Below the pieces are notes generated by a model. That model made no database searches and had not been told where the DNA came from. It saw only the letters and a program-made list of their open reading frames with translations. A stretch of DNA of 43,241 nucleotides from an uncultured Prevotella sp. (GTDB lineage: Bacteria > Bacteroidota > Bacteroidia > Bacteroidales > Bacteroidaceae), in NCBI GenBank assembly GCA_946540435.1, contig CAMNII010000019.1, forward strand, positions 1 to 43,241, read 5' to 3'. Every line of letters begins with the position of its first letter. The stretch's first letter is position 1. Positions 23,330-31,824 of this stretch are shown here, in pieces. A program made the translations under genes and the position numbers.

Positions 23330-25462
23330 TTAGAAGAACAGGTAGCGGTTGTCTGTCACGTTTGCGTTGAGGTAGAGCTCGTTGAAGAACGAACCGGCGT
23401 TCTGCAGGGCACGCTGGCGGAGTGTCTGCTCCTGTGCCTTGATGTCGGTAGCGGGTTTCTCAAGAGGCTTCTGCTCGGTTACCTTGACGAGGTATACACC
23501 GTTGTTACCCTTGACGGGTGCTGCTACGTTGCCAACGGCTGTTGCTGCTACGACGCCACTGAGTACGGGCTCGCTGCCTGCTGTGGGAAGGTAGACGGGA
23601 GCCTGGAAGGTGACCTGCTTGATGGTATCGACTTTGGCACCTTCGATCTTGGCTGCCTCTTCGATGGTCTTTACGCCTTCGAGCTTAGCCATGAGCAGCT
23701 GGGCTTTCTTGTCCTTGAGGACTTCGGTGCGTACGTAGTCTTTCACCTGCTGGTCGTTGATGGGACGATAGCCGGCCTTGTTGATCTTGTCGAGGACGAC
23801 GACGAGGAGGTGGTTGTTGTCTCCGCACTCATAGAGCGGTGAGATCTCGCCTTCCTTGGCCTCGAAGATCCACTTCAGGGCGTCGCGTGTCTCATGGATG
23901 TTGGCTACCTGATGCACTCCGGTGGTGATGTCCTTGAGCTCGCGAACGGTATACCCGTTGTTCTTGGCATTCTCTTCGAGAGTCTCAGCTGACTTGGTAG
24001 CGCTGACGAAGGAGCTGAAGCGGTTATAGGCGTTGCGATAGGTGTCGTTGGAGAATTCGTAGTTCTTGCGTACTACGGCAGCGGTGTATTTGGTGACCAT
24101 TGCGCGGCGGTCGGTGACCTGGGTGATGAGTGTCACGTTGGGCTGCTTGATGGTGCGGATCTCTCCTGCCGACATGTTGTTGAGGTCGCGCAGAAGGGTC
24201 TTGGTGTCGTTGTCGTAGGATGAGGCATTCTGGTAGTCGCGAGTGGTGATCCACTGCTTCTGTCCAGCCTGTCCGTAGGCCTTTGCGATGGTCTCGAAGT
24301 CGCCGCCGGCCTTGATGGCGTTGATGATGGAGTCGGCCTTGGTATTGATGGTCTCGGCGTCCTCAGCGGTGACGTAGATCTGCCGGTACTGCACGGAGTC
24401 GGGCAGCTGCTGCTTGGCAATGAGGCGGATGATGTTCAGCGTGTTTCCTGTCTCAATGACTTTGGTTGTCTGGCCGACGGCGATGGAGTCGAGACGGCTG
24501 GCAACGTCGCCGGGGAATGCTGTCTTGAGCACGGGTACCGCGAGGTAGGGAATTTCTGATGAGCTCTTGCGTACGACTTCGTTGGGGTCGGTAGCTTCGG
24601 TCATGGCTGCCTGCCATTCGTCGAACTGCTTGCGCAGGGCGTTGCGGTCGTCGGCGTTGGGCTCGACGGTGACGTCGACGTAGCGGATGTCGCGGCTCTC
24701 AACGAAAGTCTTGAAGATGTCTTTCACTTCTTCGTACTTGGCTTTCATCTCTGCTTCGGTGGGCTCAGCCTGGTCGTCGGCGATGCTGCTGTAGGGGAGA
24801 ATGGCCAGTTCGGCTGTGCTCTCGTTGGCTGCATCGTTGATAGCCATCTGTGCCTCTATGGGGTTGGAGAGGATGCTGTGGGTGAAGAGGTTCTGATACT
24901 TCTGTGCGAGGAGCTGGTCGCGAATGGATTTCTCCATGAATGTCCAGTATTTGTAGAGCTGACGTGACTCTTCGCTGATGTTACCGGCTTTCTTCTCCTG
25001 TGCATAGCGTGCAAGGAAGAGTTTGAGGTTGTTGGCGTCGAAACGTCCGGTCTGCTGGTTGACGAAGGGTGTGGAGAGAAGGAGGGGATTGGTTCCCTGG
25101 TTGAGCATGTTCTCCATTTCTTTGTCGGTGACGGTGAGGCCGAGCTTTTCGCTTTCCTCTTCAACGATTTTGTTCTGGATGTAGGTCTGCCATACCATGT
25201 CTCTGACTTGGTTCATCTGGTCTCCGCTGAGGTTGTCTTGTCCCTGCTGGATCTTGATGATTTCGGTGTATTCGTTGACAAGTTCGCTGAAGTCTTGTGC
25301 TGATACTTTCTCTCCGAGTACTTTACCGACTTGGTTTACTTTTTCGTTTCTTAGTGCATCGCACGATTTAGCTAAATCACCTGCAATGAATGCAAAGAGG
25401 GCGAAACCAATCACTGCTACGAGGATGGGGCCCCAGCTTCTGATTTTTCCAATTGCTGCCAT
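23330..25462 (-). CDS. PpiD/SurA-like periplasmic peptidyl-prolyl isomerase, membrane-anchored
   Basis: 710 residues. A single N-terminal membrane helix (about 12-30, WGPILVAVIGFALFAFIAGD) leads into a SurA_N-type chaperone domain (about 40-200, with IIKIQQGQDNLSGDQMNQVRDMVWQTYI split over two helices). A parvulin-like domain follows at about 340-450 (VQYRQIYV...GGDFETIAKAYGQAG), and a C-terminal chaperone lobe ends NRYLFF. This is the PpiD layout found throughout Bacteroidota. It would help outer-membrane proteins fold after Sec export. The catalytic parvulin residues look degenerate, so chaperone activity may dominate. It follows the CNNM gene by 105 bp with its own TAnnTTTG element and ends at a strong terminator. 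Confidence 0.9.
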   Translation of the reverse strand: MAAIGKIRSWGPILVAVIGFALFAFIAGDLAKSCDALRNEKVNQVGKVLGEKVSAQDFSELVNEYTEIIKIQQGQDNLSGDQMNQVRDMVWQTYIQNKIVEEESEKLGLTVTDKEMENMLNQGTNPLLLSTPFVNQQTGRFDANNLKLFLARYAQEKKAGNISEESRQLYKYWTFMEKSIRDQLLAQKYQNLFTHSILSNPIEAQMAINDAANESTAELAILPYSSIADDQAEPTEAEMKAKYEEVKDIFKTFVESRDIRYVDVTVEPNADDRNALRKQFDEWQAAMTEATDPNEVVRKSSSEIPYLAVPVLKTAFPGDVASRLDSIAVGQTTKVIETGNTLNIIRLIAKQQLPDSVQYRQIYVTAEDAETINTKADSIINAIKAGGDFETIAKAYGQAGQKQWITTRDYQNASSYDNDTKTLLRDLNNMSAGEIRTIKQPNVTLITQVTDRRAMVTKYTAAVVRKNYEFSNDTYRNAYNRFSSFVSATKSAETLEENAKNNGYTVRELKDITTGVHQVANIHETRDALKWIFEAKEGEISPLYECGDNNHLLVVVLDKINKAGYRPINDQQVKDYVRTEVLKDKKAQLLMAKLEGVKTIEEAAKIEGAKVDTIKQVTFQAPVYLPTAGSEPVLSGVVAATAVGNVAAPVKGNNGVYLVKVTEQKPLEKPATDIKAQEQTLRQRALQNAGSFFNELYLNANVTDNRYLFF

Positions 25463-25514
25463 TTAATTTTTCTTTTTTTATTTGTTTTTTATTTGTTTCT
25501 ATTCATTCAGCCTG

Positions 25515-25522
25515 CAAAAGTA
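25515..25522 (-). promoter_or_regulatory. -7 element upstream of the PpiD-like gene
   Basis: TACTTTTG on the minus strand (CAAAAGTA on plus), about 50 bp before the start codon. No TTTG at the standard -33 distance, so moderate support. Confidence 0.55.
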
Positions 25523-25567
25523 CAAAAAAAGCGCCAAATACGTGAAGTTTTTTCTTAAAATTTTCTT

Positions 25568-26836
25568 TTATGGGTTCACTTTTAGTTTGACGAGCTCTAT
25601 TTTCGTGCTTGTATTCTTCAATATCTTGAATTGGAAGTGGTTGATGTTGACGACTTCGTTGACTTTGGGGAAGCTTTGGTATTCGTAGAGGATGAGTCCT
25701 CCGACGGTCATATATTCGTCGCTTTCCGGAAGGTCGAGGTCGAAGAGTTCGTTGACTTTGTCGATTTCGAGTCGTGCGGAGAGGACGTATTCTCCGTCGT
25801 CGGTTTTCTTGGCGATGTATTTGGCGCTGTCGTGCTCGTCTTCGATGTCGCCGAATATTTCTTCGACGATGTCTTCGAGCGAAACGATGCCGCTTGTTCC
25901 TCCGAATTCATCGACGACGACTCCGATGCTTTTTTTCTGTTGCAGGAGTATTTTCATGAGTTTCTGGGCGGCCATGGTCTCCGGCACGAAGGGCATGGTG
26001 CGTACGTTTTTCCGCCAGTCGTCGGGCGACCGGAACAGTTCTGAGCTGTGGATGTATCCTACGATATGGTCGATGTCTTCGTCGTAGACGATGATCTTGC
26101 TGTTCCCGCTTTCGATAAATTTCTGTCGCAGCTCTTCGAGTGTGGAGTTGGTGTCGACGGCATTGATTTCTGTTCGCGGTATCATGCAGTCGCGCACTTT
26201 GGTGTCTTGGAACTCGAGTGCGTTTTGGAAGATGCGTACTTCGTCTTCTATTTCCTCCTCGTTGCGTGCGTTATCGATGCTGGTCTGGACGAGGTAGTCA
26301 AGGTCTACTTTCGAGAATCCTTCTTCTTCGTCTTCTTTCTGCATCCGTATGCCGATGCTTCGGAGAAGTATCTTTGCGAGGAATGTTGAGAATTTGCTGA
26401 TGGGCCAGAGGATGATGTAGAAGAGGTAGGCGAGTGGTGCGAAGATGTTGAGCAGTCGGTTGGGATTGTTCTTAAAGAGTGTCTTTGGAAGGAATTCTCC
26501 TGTGAAGAGCACGATGATGGTCGACACAATGGTGTCGAGAAAGACGCGTGTTCCTCCTGAGAAGGCTTGGAAGAGTGTCTGGTCGAATAGCCGGGCGAAG
26601 AGGATGCCGTATACGACGAGTACGATGTTGTTGCCCACGAGCATGGTGCTGACGAAGGCGTTGGGGTGGCGGTAGAAGATGGAGATGATTTTCTGTGATA
26701 CTCCGTGCCGTTCTTTTTCTACTTCTGCAAGCATGCGGTTGCTTGACACGAAGGCGATCTCCATTCCTGAGAAGAATGCTGAGAAGACCAGCGTGATGAG
26801 TATGCTGATGATGAGTGGTAGTTGTGTCTGTTCCAC
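25568..26836 (-). CDS. CNNM/CBS-domain (HlyC/CorC-type) membrane protein
   Basis: 422 residues. CNNM membrane domain (about 1-190) with four hydrophobic segments, including FSAFFSGMEIAFVSSNR and VSTMLVGNNIVLVVYG. A CBS pair follows (about 205-330, starting CMIPRTEINAVD), then the C-terminal CorC_HlyC domain after GTSGIVSLEDIVEEIFGDI. Family members are implicated in magnesium or cobalt export; in gliding Bacteroidota a relative is GldE. It lies 32 bp after lptC and is likely part of the beta-barrel protein-lptC operon. No catalytic role can be read directly. The gene order OMP, LptC, CNNM, PpiD-like is, from memory, conserved in Bacteroidales. Confidence 0.92.
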   Translation of the reverse strand: MEQTQLPLIISILITLVFSAFFSGMEIAFVSSNRMLAEVEKERHGVSQKIISIFYRHPNAFVSTMLVGNNIVLVVYGILFARLFDQTLFQAFSGGTRVFLDTIVSTIIVLFTGEFLPKTLFKNNPNRLLNIFAPLAYLFYIILWPISKFSTFLAKILLRSIGIRMQKEDEEEGFSKVDLDYLVQTSIDNARNEEEIEDEVRIFQNALEFQDTKVRDCMIPRTEINAVDTNSTLEELRQKFIESGNSKIIVYDEDIDHIVGYIHSSELFRSPDDWRKNVRTMPFVPETMAAQKLMKILLQQKKSIGVVVDEFGGTSGIVSLEDIVEEIFGDIEDEHDSAKYIAKKTDDGEYVLSARLEIDKVNELFDLDLPESDEYMTVGGLILYEYQSFPKVNEVVNINHFQFKILKNTSTKIELVKLKVNP

Positions 26837-26868
26837 TTTTGTTGTTCCTTTCTCTTTTGCGTCTGTGG

Positions 26869-27516
26869 TCAGCTGTTGCGCCGTTGCGGCTGTGCCGGCT
26901 GTCTGATGGTTGCTTTTTGCTCGTCGGACGTCTGTTCTTTTTCTTCTTCGTCGTCTTGGAAGTCGTCCTTCTCGAACGAGCCTTTCGAGTTGCTGACGTA
27001 GTAGTTGGTCATATATTCGTCGCTACGGAAGTAGCTTCCTTCGAGGTCGCGCTCAGGTGTGACGAGTCGGGAATGTACGTGTGAGTACAGCTCGTGGCGG
27101 CGTTCGTCCCAGAAGAGTTGCTCACTGTAGTATCTGAGTCCGTCTTTCGTGAGTATCCTCACTCTTCCGCGCAGTTCCCAGAGTTTCTGCTTGTCGTAGT
27201 TATATGCGGTGTCGCACTGGATGTAGGCTTGTATGTGGAATTTCTCGTCGAATTGTGTGAGGAAGAGTCCTTTCTCGAAGATGGAGCGTGAGGGGTTGAC
27301 TTTGTCGTTCACTTCCCATCGTTCGGCCACGATTCGATATTTGATGATTCCTGAGTCAGAGATAAGCGTGTTGACGCCGTAGGTTGTCATCATGGCTACG
27401 GAGTCTTTTTCGAGTATGGCCGGTGCGGTGTGTTCTTTCTGCTTTCTGCATGAGGAGAGCAGGGTGGCCAGCATGATGGTGGACAGTAGTATGGCTGGTG
27501 TGAGGTGTCGTGACAT
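26869..27516 (-). CDS. lptC: LptC, LPS export periplasmic protein
   Basis: 215 residues from ATG 27516. The frame is open further upstream (to 27621), but that part lies inside the preceding gene; ATG 27516 overlaps its TAA by one base (TAATG), a usual coupling junction. Lipoprotein signal ending LLSSC (Cys23). The beta-jellyroll body contains VAMMTTYGVNTLISDSG, WELRGRVRILTKDGL, YSEQLFWDERRHELYS and GSYFRSDEYM, the pattern of the LptC/YrbK family that carries LPS from LptBFG toward LptA. The C-terminal tail (KDDFQDDEEEKEQ) is acidic and low-complexity. It is anchored as a lipoprotein instead of by the helix seen in Enterobacteria, as is common in Bacteroidota. Confidence 0.92.
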   Translation of the reverse strand: MSRHLTPAILLSTIMLATLLSSCRKQKEHTAPAILEKDSVAMMTTYGVNTLISDSGIIKYRIVAERWEVNDKVNPSRSIFEKGLFLTQFDEKFHIQAYIQCDTAYNYDKQKLWELRGRVRILTKDGLRYYSEQLFWDERRHELYSHVHSRLVTPERDLEGSYFRSDEYMTNYYVSNSKGSFEKDDFQDDEEEKEQTSDEQKATIRQPAQPQRRNS

Positions 27517-28820
27517 TATTCTACTTTCCACTTGGCGAACCATCGTTCGTTGAATGTTAGTCCTATGTTCAGCCGGAAGGTGTTTTCCTTGATCATGCCC
27601 TTGGCTTCCTGACGTGCCCACTGTGCAGAGATGTTGAGGTGGGAGCGTCGGCGGTACATGCCTGTGATGGGGAAGGAGAAACCTGCGCTGACGGATATCT
27701 CCTTAGGTCCGTCGGCTTGGTTGATGTTGAGTTGGGGCGACGTGTATGATGCACCGACTCTGTATCTCATTCGCTTGAAGTAGTTTCTGCTGAGTTCGTC
27801 GGGGCAGTACTCTCCGCCAAGGGTTATCCTCGTACGGTTTTGGAAGTATTTCTCGGAGAGGGTGTAGCGTGTCTGCGTGCCTTCGTTGTATACGGGGAAT
27901 GCGATGTTTTCCCACTTCTGCACCTGGTAGTCGGCTCCCACTCTCCACTTTCCGCCGTGCTGATAGGAGAGTCCGGCGCCATAGGTGTCGGCAATGGCGA
28001 GCCCGTTGTCGATGGTGTATCGTGTGGTGTCGGCGACGCCGCTCTCTGCGTTTTTGGAGATGATGAGACATTGCGGGTCGGCCTTGAGGTTATGGCCGGG
28101 ACTGTAGGTGAGGCCGACGGTCAGTGCGTCGCTTTTTCCGATGTTGAGTTGGTATTGCAGTCCGAAGTCGGCTTTGTAGTTTCGCACTTGTGCGTCGTAG
28201 TATTTCGAGAGGGTGTTGACGGTGTTCGTGCTGTATGAGTTGATGACAGAGCGGCTGATGCTACCCCAGAGGTATGCGATGTTGGCACCTGCCGAGAGTC
28301 CTTTCAGCGGTTCCCATGCTATGCCGATGTAGGCCTGGTGGAGTCCTCCGCTGCCGTTGTACGCGTTGGTGTAGGTTGTTGTTGCGGCGCCGAGTGCGGG
28401 ACTGATGGTCTCGCTGTTAGAGTAGTTGTATCCGATGGTGGAGTAGGGCAGCAGTCCGAAGCTCATGCCGACGTGTCTGAATGCCCTGAAGGATGCTACT
28501 GCATATTCAATGGAGGCGTTGTTGGCATTGATGCGTTTGTTGTTTTGCTCGAAGTTGGTGATCTGTCCTGACATTCCCACGTCGAAGATGAAGGTGAGCG
28601 AGTCGATGGCGGAGTAGGATGCAGGGTTGAGGGGATTGACGATGGGTCCGCCTCGGAAGGCTATTCCCAGTCCGTTCATGCCTCGGTTGAAGCTTGTCGC
28701 TCCGTCGTGCAGTGCGCCTAATCCGTATTGGCTATAGGGTGAGTTGGTACCCCCCTGGGCGTATGCACCCTGGGCGGTTGCTATGGCTATCAGTGCTATT
28801 ACAGCATGCTTTATTTTCAT
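27516..28820 (-). CDS. Outer-membrane beta-barrel protein (FadL/PorV-like)
   Basis: 434 residues. Signal peptide MKIKHAVIALIAIATAQGAYA, then NSPYSQYGLGALHDGATSFN and MNGLGIAFRGG, an N terminus frequent in Bacteroidota FadL-like outer-membrane proteins encoded before lptC. The rest alternates amphipathic strands (for example VGMSFGLLPYSTIGYNYS and YGAGLSYQHGGKWRVGADY). The ligand is unknown; a role in hydrophobic compound uptake is the family assumption only. It opens the minus-strand operon with lptC (1-base overlap) and CNNM. A TAATTTTG element lies about 55 bp upstream. Type III pantothenate kinase, often the preceding gene in related genomes, is not here. Confidence 0.88.
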   Translation of the reverse strand: MKIKHAVIALIAIATAQGAYAQGGTNSPYSQYGLGALHDGATSFNRGMNGLGIAFRGGPIVNPLNPASYSAIDSLTFIFDVGMSGQITNFEQNNKRINANNASIEYAVASFRAFRHVGMSFGLLPYSTIGYNYSNSETISPALGAATTTYTNAYNGSGGLHQAYIGIAWEPLKGLSAGANIAYLWGSISRSVINSYSTNTVNTLSKYYDAQVRNYKADFGLQYQLNIGKSDALTVGLTYSPGHNLKADPQCLIISKNAESGVADTTRYTIDNGLAIADTYGAGLSYQHGGKWRVGADYQVQKWENIAFPVYNEGTQTRYTLSEKYFQNRTRITLGGEYCPDELSRNYFKRMRYRVGASYTSPQLNINQADGPKEISVSAGFSFPITGMYRRRSHLNISAQWARQEAKGMIKENTFRLNIGLTFNERWFAKWKVE

Positions 28821-28874
28821 ATAATATATAATAATGTCTTATGCGCGTGTGGTAATGACTTTACTTTCAGCGTG

Positions 28875-28882
28875 CAAAATTA
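28875..28882 (-). promoter_or_regulatory. -7 element of the beta-barrel protein-lptC operon
   Basis: TAATTTTG on the minus strand; start predicted near 28870, giving a leader of about 50 nt. No -33 TTTG at standard spacing. Confidence 0.6.
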
Positions 28883-28927
28883 TTGAAAAATTTCGAATTA
28901 AAAGCATGAAAAGTGCAAAATATATAC

Positions 28928-28935
28928 TAATTTTG
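28928..28935 (+). promoter_or_regulatory. -7 element of the Lnb-like gene
   Basis: TAATTTTG followed by CATC and then the ATG at 28940. Transcription would start at or next to the start codon. No TTTG is found at the -33 distance. Confidence 0.6.
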
Positions 28936-28939
28936 CATC

Positions 28940-30169
28940 ATGAAACGTTTTGAATGGATTTTTAAGGTATCTTTTTTTGTTTTTTTATGCTCTTTAACAC
29001 CTTCCGCCTCTCTGAGGGCGCAGGCTGTTGACAGCGTGGCGACGGCAGGAGTGGACTCCGTGGACATCAGCCTGCTGACATGCGGCCCGGGGCGTCTGGC
29101 ATATGAGCTGTATGGCCATACGGCATTGCGTGTGAAGGGCTCTCCATTCATCTTCTACGACAGAGACGGCAATCCGATAGTTTTCGATGATGTTGTTGCT
29201 AACTGGGGCCTTTTTTCCTTTCACCAGCCGTATTTCGTGCTGCGTTTTGTCTTCGGGAAGACCGACTACCGGATGGGACTGGAGCCGATGGAATTCTTCC
29301 TTGAGGAGTATGAGGATGAGGGACGGATGGTGTATGAGCAGGTGCTCAATCTCACAGCCCAGGAGAAGGCCGACATCATCGCTGCTTTGAAGGAGAACGA
29401 CAAACCAGAGAACCGCTACTATCGCTATAATTATTTCTACGACAACTGTACGACACGTGCCGACCAGATGGTTGTCAGCCATCTGAACGTGACAAGGGCC
29501 GATACGTTGGAGAGTAAGGCCTATCCAGTGACCTATCGTGAGGCTGTACATGTATATAACGGACATCGCCGCTGGGCCCGGCTGGGCAACGACCTGCTGC
29601 TGGGCTGGAAGGCCGACCGTCCGATCAGTCTGGCAAAGCAGCTGTTCCTGCCTATGGACCTTCGGGACTATTACAGTGCGGCAACCATCACCCGCGACGG
29701 TGCCACCCGTCCGCTTGTCGCCTCGGCGGCGATGCTGCTCGAAGCGCGTGAGACTCCATCTGCAGAGCGCATGCCGTCGCCGTCCGTCGTTGCCCTGTCG
29801 CTGTTGCTGCTCACGCTTCTGCTTACAGGTGTGGAAATCCGCTCCAAGCGCTGCTATATGCTTTACGACGCCATCCTGTTGCTGGCCGTCGGGCTGGGTG
29901 GACTGGTTCTTACGGCCATGCTGTTTTCCGAGCATCCCACCGTTCAGCAGAACCTGCAGATACTGCTTTTCAATCCGTTGGCTCTCATCCTTCTCTATCC
30001 CGTGCTGCGGAATGAGCGGGCGGGGCGCTGCCATTGGTTCTGGAAAGTCTTTGCCTTCAGCCTCCTGCTGTTCTTCCTGGGAAATTTTGTTCAGCGTTAT
30101 GCCGAGGGAACCAATATTTTGGCATTATGTTTGCTGATACGATGTTATAAGAATATTAAGTTTACATGA
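28940..30169 (+). CDS. lnb: Lnb-like lipoprotein N-acyltransferase (DUF4105)
   Basis: 409 residues. Signal sequence (about 1-28), then a periplasmic DUF4105 domain with ELYGHTALRV (His60) and YNYFYDNCTTRADQM (Cys170), a Cys/His pair as expected of a papain-like acyltransferase. Four to five membrane helices follow from about residue 282 (VVALSLLLLTLLLTGVEI, ILLLAVGLGGLVLTAML, ILLFNPLALILLYPVL, VFAFSLLLFFLGNF). DUF4105 proteins were identified in Bacteroides as Lnb, which adds the third acyl chain to lipoproteins in bacteria lacking Lnt. The next gene starts within its stop codon (ATGA), so the two are coupled. The predicted promoter gives a leaderless mRNA. Confidence 0.82.
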   Translation: MKRFEWIFKVSFFVFLCSLTPSASLRAQAVDSVATAGVDSVDISLLTCGPGRLAYELYGHTALRVKGSPFIFYDRDGNPIVFDDVVANWGLFSFHQPYFVLRFVFGKTDYRMGLEPMEFFLEEYEDEGRMVYEQVLNLTAQEKADIIAALKENDKPENRYYRYNYFYDNCTTRADQMVVSHLNVTRADTLESKAYPVTYREAVHVYNGHRRWARLGNDLLLGWKADRPISLAKQLFLPMDLRDYYSAATITRDGATRPLVASAAMLLEARETPSAERMPSPSVVALSLLLLTLLLTGVEIRSKRCYMLYDAILLLAVGLGGLVLTAMLFSEHPTVQQNLQILLFNPLALILLYPVLRNERAGRCHWFWKVFAFSLLLFFLGNFVQRYAEGTNILALCLLIRCYKNIKFT

Positions 30170-31530
30170 TGAATAGAAGAATCCTGACCGCATTGATGGT
30201 CACCCTTTCTGCTACGGCTGCCGCCCAGTCGTTACAGCCTGCTCCCCGACTGGTGGTGAGCATTGCTATTGACCAACTGCGCACGGACTATATAGAGCAC
30301 TTCTCGCCGCTCTATTCGGAAGGCGGCTTCAAGAAACTGCTGCGTGAAGGCCGTGTCTATGAGACGGTGGCTTATCCCTTCTCGCCTGTCGACCAGGCGT
30401 CGGCCATCGTCAGCATTGCCACCGGCACCACGCCCTACTATCATAACATCCCGGCGGCGCGATGGCTCGACCGCTCCAATCTGCGTACCATCTTCTGTGT
30501 TGACGATGCAGACTACTTCGCTTCGCCCAAGCACATCGCCACCAGCACCATCAGCGACGAGCTGAAGGTGAGCACAGGCGGCTCGTCATTGGTGTATGGT
30601 GTGGCAGAGCGTATCGATGCTGCCATTCTGTCGGCCGGGCATGCCGCCGACGGTGCTTTCTGGAAGGATGAGAAGAGTGGTATGTGGCTGACCTCCGACT
30701 ATTATTCGGCCAATGCCATGCAATGGCTGAAAAGCTATCGCAATGCCACCCAGCAGCCCGCATCAGCAAAGGGGGCGGGTAATGATGATGTGTGTTCTCT
30801 TGCGCTGGCCTGCATCGATGGCAACGCGATGGGGCGCGACCAGGTGACCGACTACCTTGCCGTGACCTTTTCGGCTAAAGGAGAATATAAGACAAAATGG
30901 CAGACCGAGATGGAAACCGTGTACGTCTCGCTTGACAAGACCCTTGGACGCCTCGTCTCGGCCGTCGAGGAGAAGGTCGGTAGCGACAAGGTGCTTTTCG
31001 TCCTTACCAGTACCGGCTATGCCGACGAGCCCCCTACAGACTATGCCAAATATCGTATCCCGACAGGGACCTTCTATATCAACCGCACAGCCAATCTCCT
31101 CAATATGTACCTTTCTGCCATCTATGGTCGGGGAATGTATGTGGAGACCTGCTTCCATAATCAGATTTTCCTCAACCGGAAGCTTATCGAAAACCAGCAC
31201 ATCAGCTATACCGATGTGGTGTCAAGGGCGAAAGAGTTCCTTGTGCAGAATTCTGGTGTTCGCGAAGTGAGGGAAAGTCCTTATACGCCTGCTATCAGCG
31301 GCGACCTGCTCGTTGAGATTGCTCCAGGCTGGCAGCTGGTTAATGAAGACCGCAACGAAAGCTATACCTGGCGCTCACAGTTCGTTCCCTTCCCCATCAT
31401 ATTCTATGGAGCCGGAACGAAGGCCGAGCATGTCAATACCCCCGTCGCCGTCGACCGTATCGCACCAACAATAGCCAAAGCTATTCAGATACGGGCTCCA
31501 AACGCCTGCAAAGAGGCGCCGCTCTTTTGA
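30166..31530 (+). CDS. Alkaline-phosphatase-fold protein, predicted to be catalytically dead
   Basis: 454 residues. Signal peptide (1-20), then a recognisable PafA-type alkaline phosphatase fold: PRLVVSIAIDQLRTDY (Asp36 kept), EGGFKKLLREG, GAFWKDEKSGMWLTSDYY, ACIDGNAMGRDQVTDYLAV, YRIPTGTF, and VDRIAPTIAKAI at the end. The active-site stretches are altered: the nucleophile region reads VDQASAIVSIATG instead of GHTSI.TG; the TDYVGH metal motif reads AKGEYKT; the ADHG motif reads TSTGY (281-285); and the last metal His is replaced in SYTWRSQFVPF. At most one metal ligand remains. It is shorter than PafA. It is coupled to the Lnb-like gene by a 4-bp overlap, suggesting a binding or structural role in that pathway. 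Confidence 0.85.
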   Translation: MMNRRILTALMVTLSATAAAQSLQPAPRLVVSIAIDQLRTDYIEHFSPLYSEGGFKKLLREGRVYETVAYPFSPVDQASAIVSIATGTTPYYHNIPAARWLDRSNLRTIFCVDDADYFASPKHIATSTISDELKVSTGGSSLVYGVAERIDAAILSAGHAADGAFWKDEKSGMWLTSDYYSANAMQWLKSYRNATQQPASAKGAGNDDVCSLALACIDGNAMGRDQVTDYLAVTFSAKGEYKTKWQTEMETVYVSLDKTLGRLVSAVEEKVGSDKVLFVLTSTGYADEPPTDYAKYRIPTGTFYINRTANLLNMYLSAIYGRGMYVETCFHNQIFLNRKLIENQHISYTDVVSRAKEFLVQNSGVREVRESPYTPAISGDLLVEIAPGWQLVNEDRNESYTWRSQFVPFPIIFYGAGTKAEHVNTPVAVDRIAPTIAKAIQIRAPNACKEAPLF

Positions 31531-31559
31531 CAAGTCCCCTAAAGGTTGTCTTGAAGCTC

Positions 31560-31691
31560 AAAACATCCTTTGGCCTTGTCAAAAGTATCCTTTGGCCTTG
31601 TCAAAAGCATCCTTTGGCCTTGTCAAAAGCATCCTTTGGTCAGGTCAAAAGCATCCTTTGGTCAGGTCAAAAGCATCCATTCGCTTGGCCA
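31560..31691 (+). repeat. Six 22-bp tandem repeats upstream of secA
   Basis: Unit AAAGCATCCTTTGGCCTTGT plus CA, at 31560, 31582, 31604, 31626, 31648 and 31670. Units 4 and 5 read GGTCAGG in the variable middle; unit 6 is more diverged. The array ends about 60 bp before the secA -7 element. Confidence 0.9.
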
Positions 31692-31749
31692 AAGGTTTAA
31701 TAAGACCTAAATATATGTGGAAAAAGAGCGGCTTTTCACATTTTCTTCG

Positions 31750-31757
31750 TAACTTTG
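31750..31757 (+). promoter_or_regulatory. -7 element of secA
   Basis: TAACTTTG; start near 31761, leader about 64 nt. The -33 region has only TTTTC. Confidence 0.65.
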
Positions 31758-31824
31758 CATGCCTTATCGCATAGAATAAGGTACGTACATCTTTAATTGA
31801 AAATAAAAACAACAGATAGAAACA

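Noticed and set aside
27517..27621. Longer LptC from ATG 27621
   Set aside because: It would place 35 non-signal residues ahead of the lipoprotein signal, inside the upstream gene; the TAATG junction at 27516 is the natural start.
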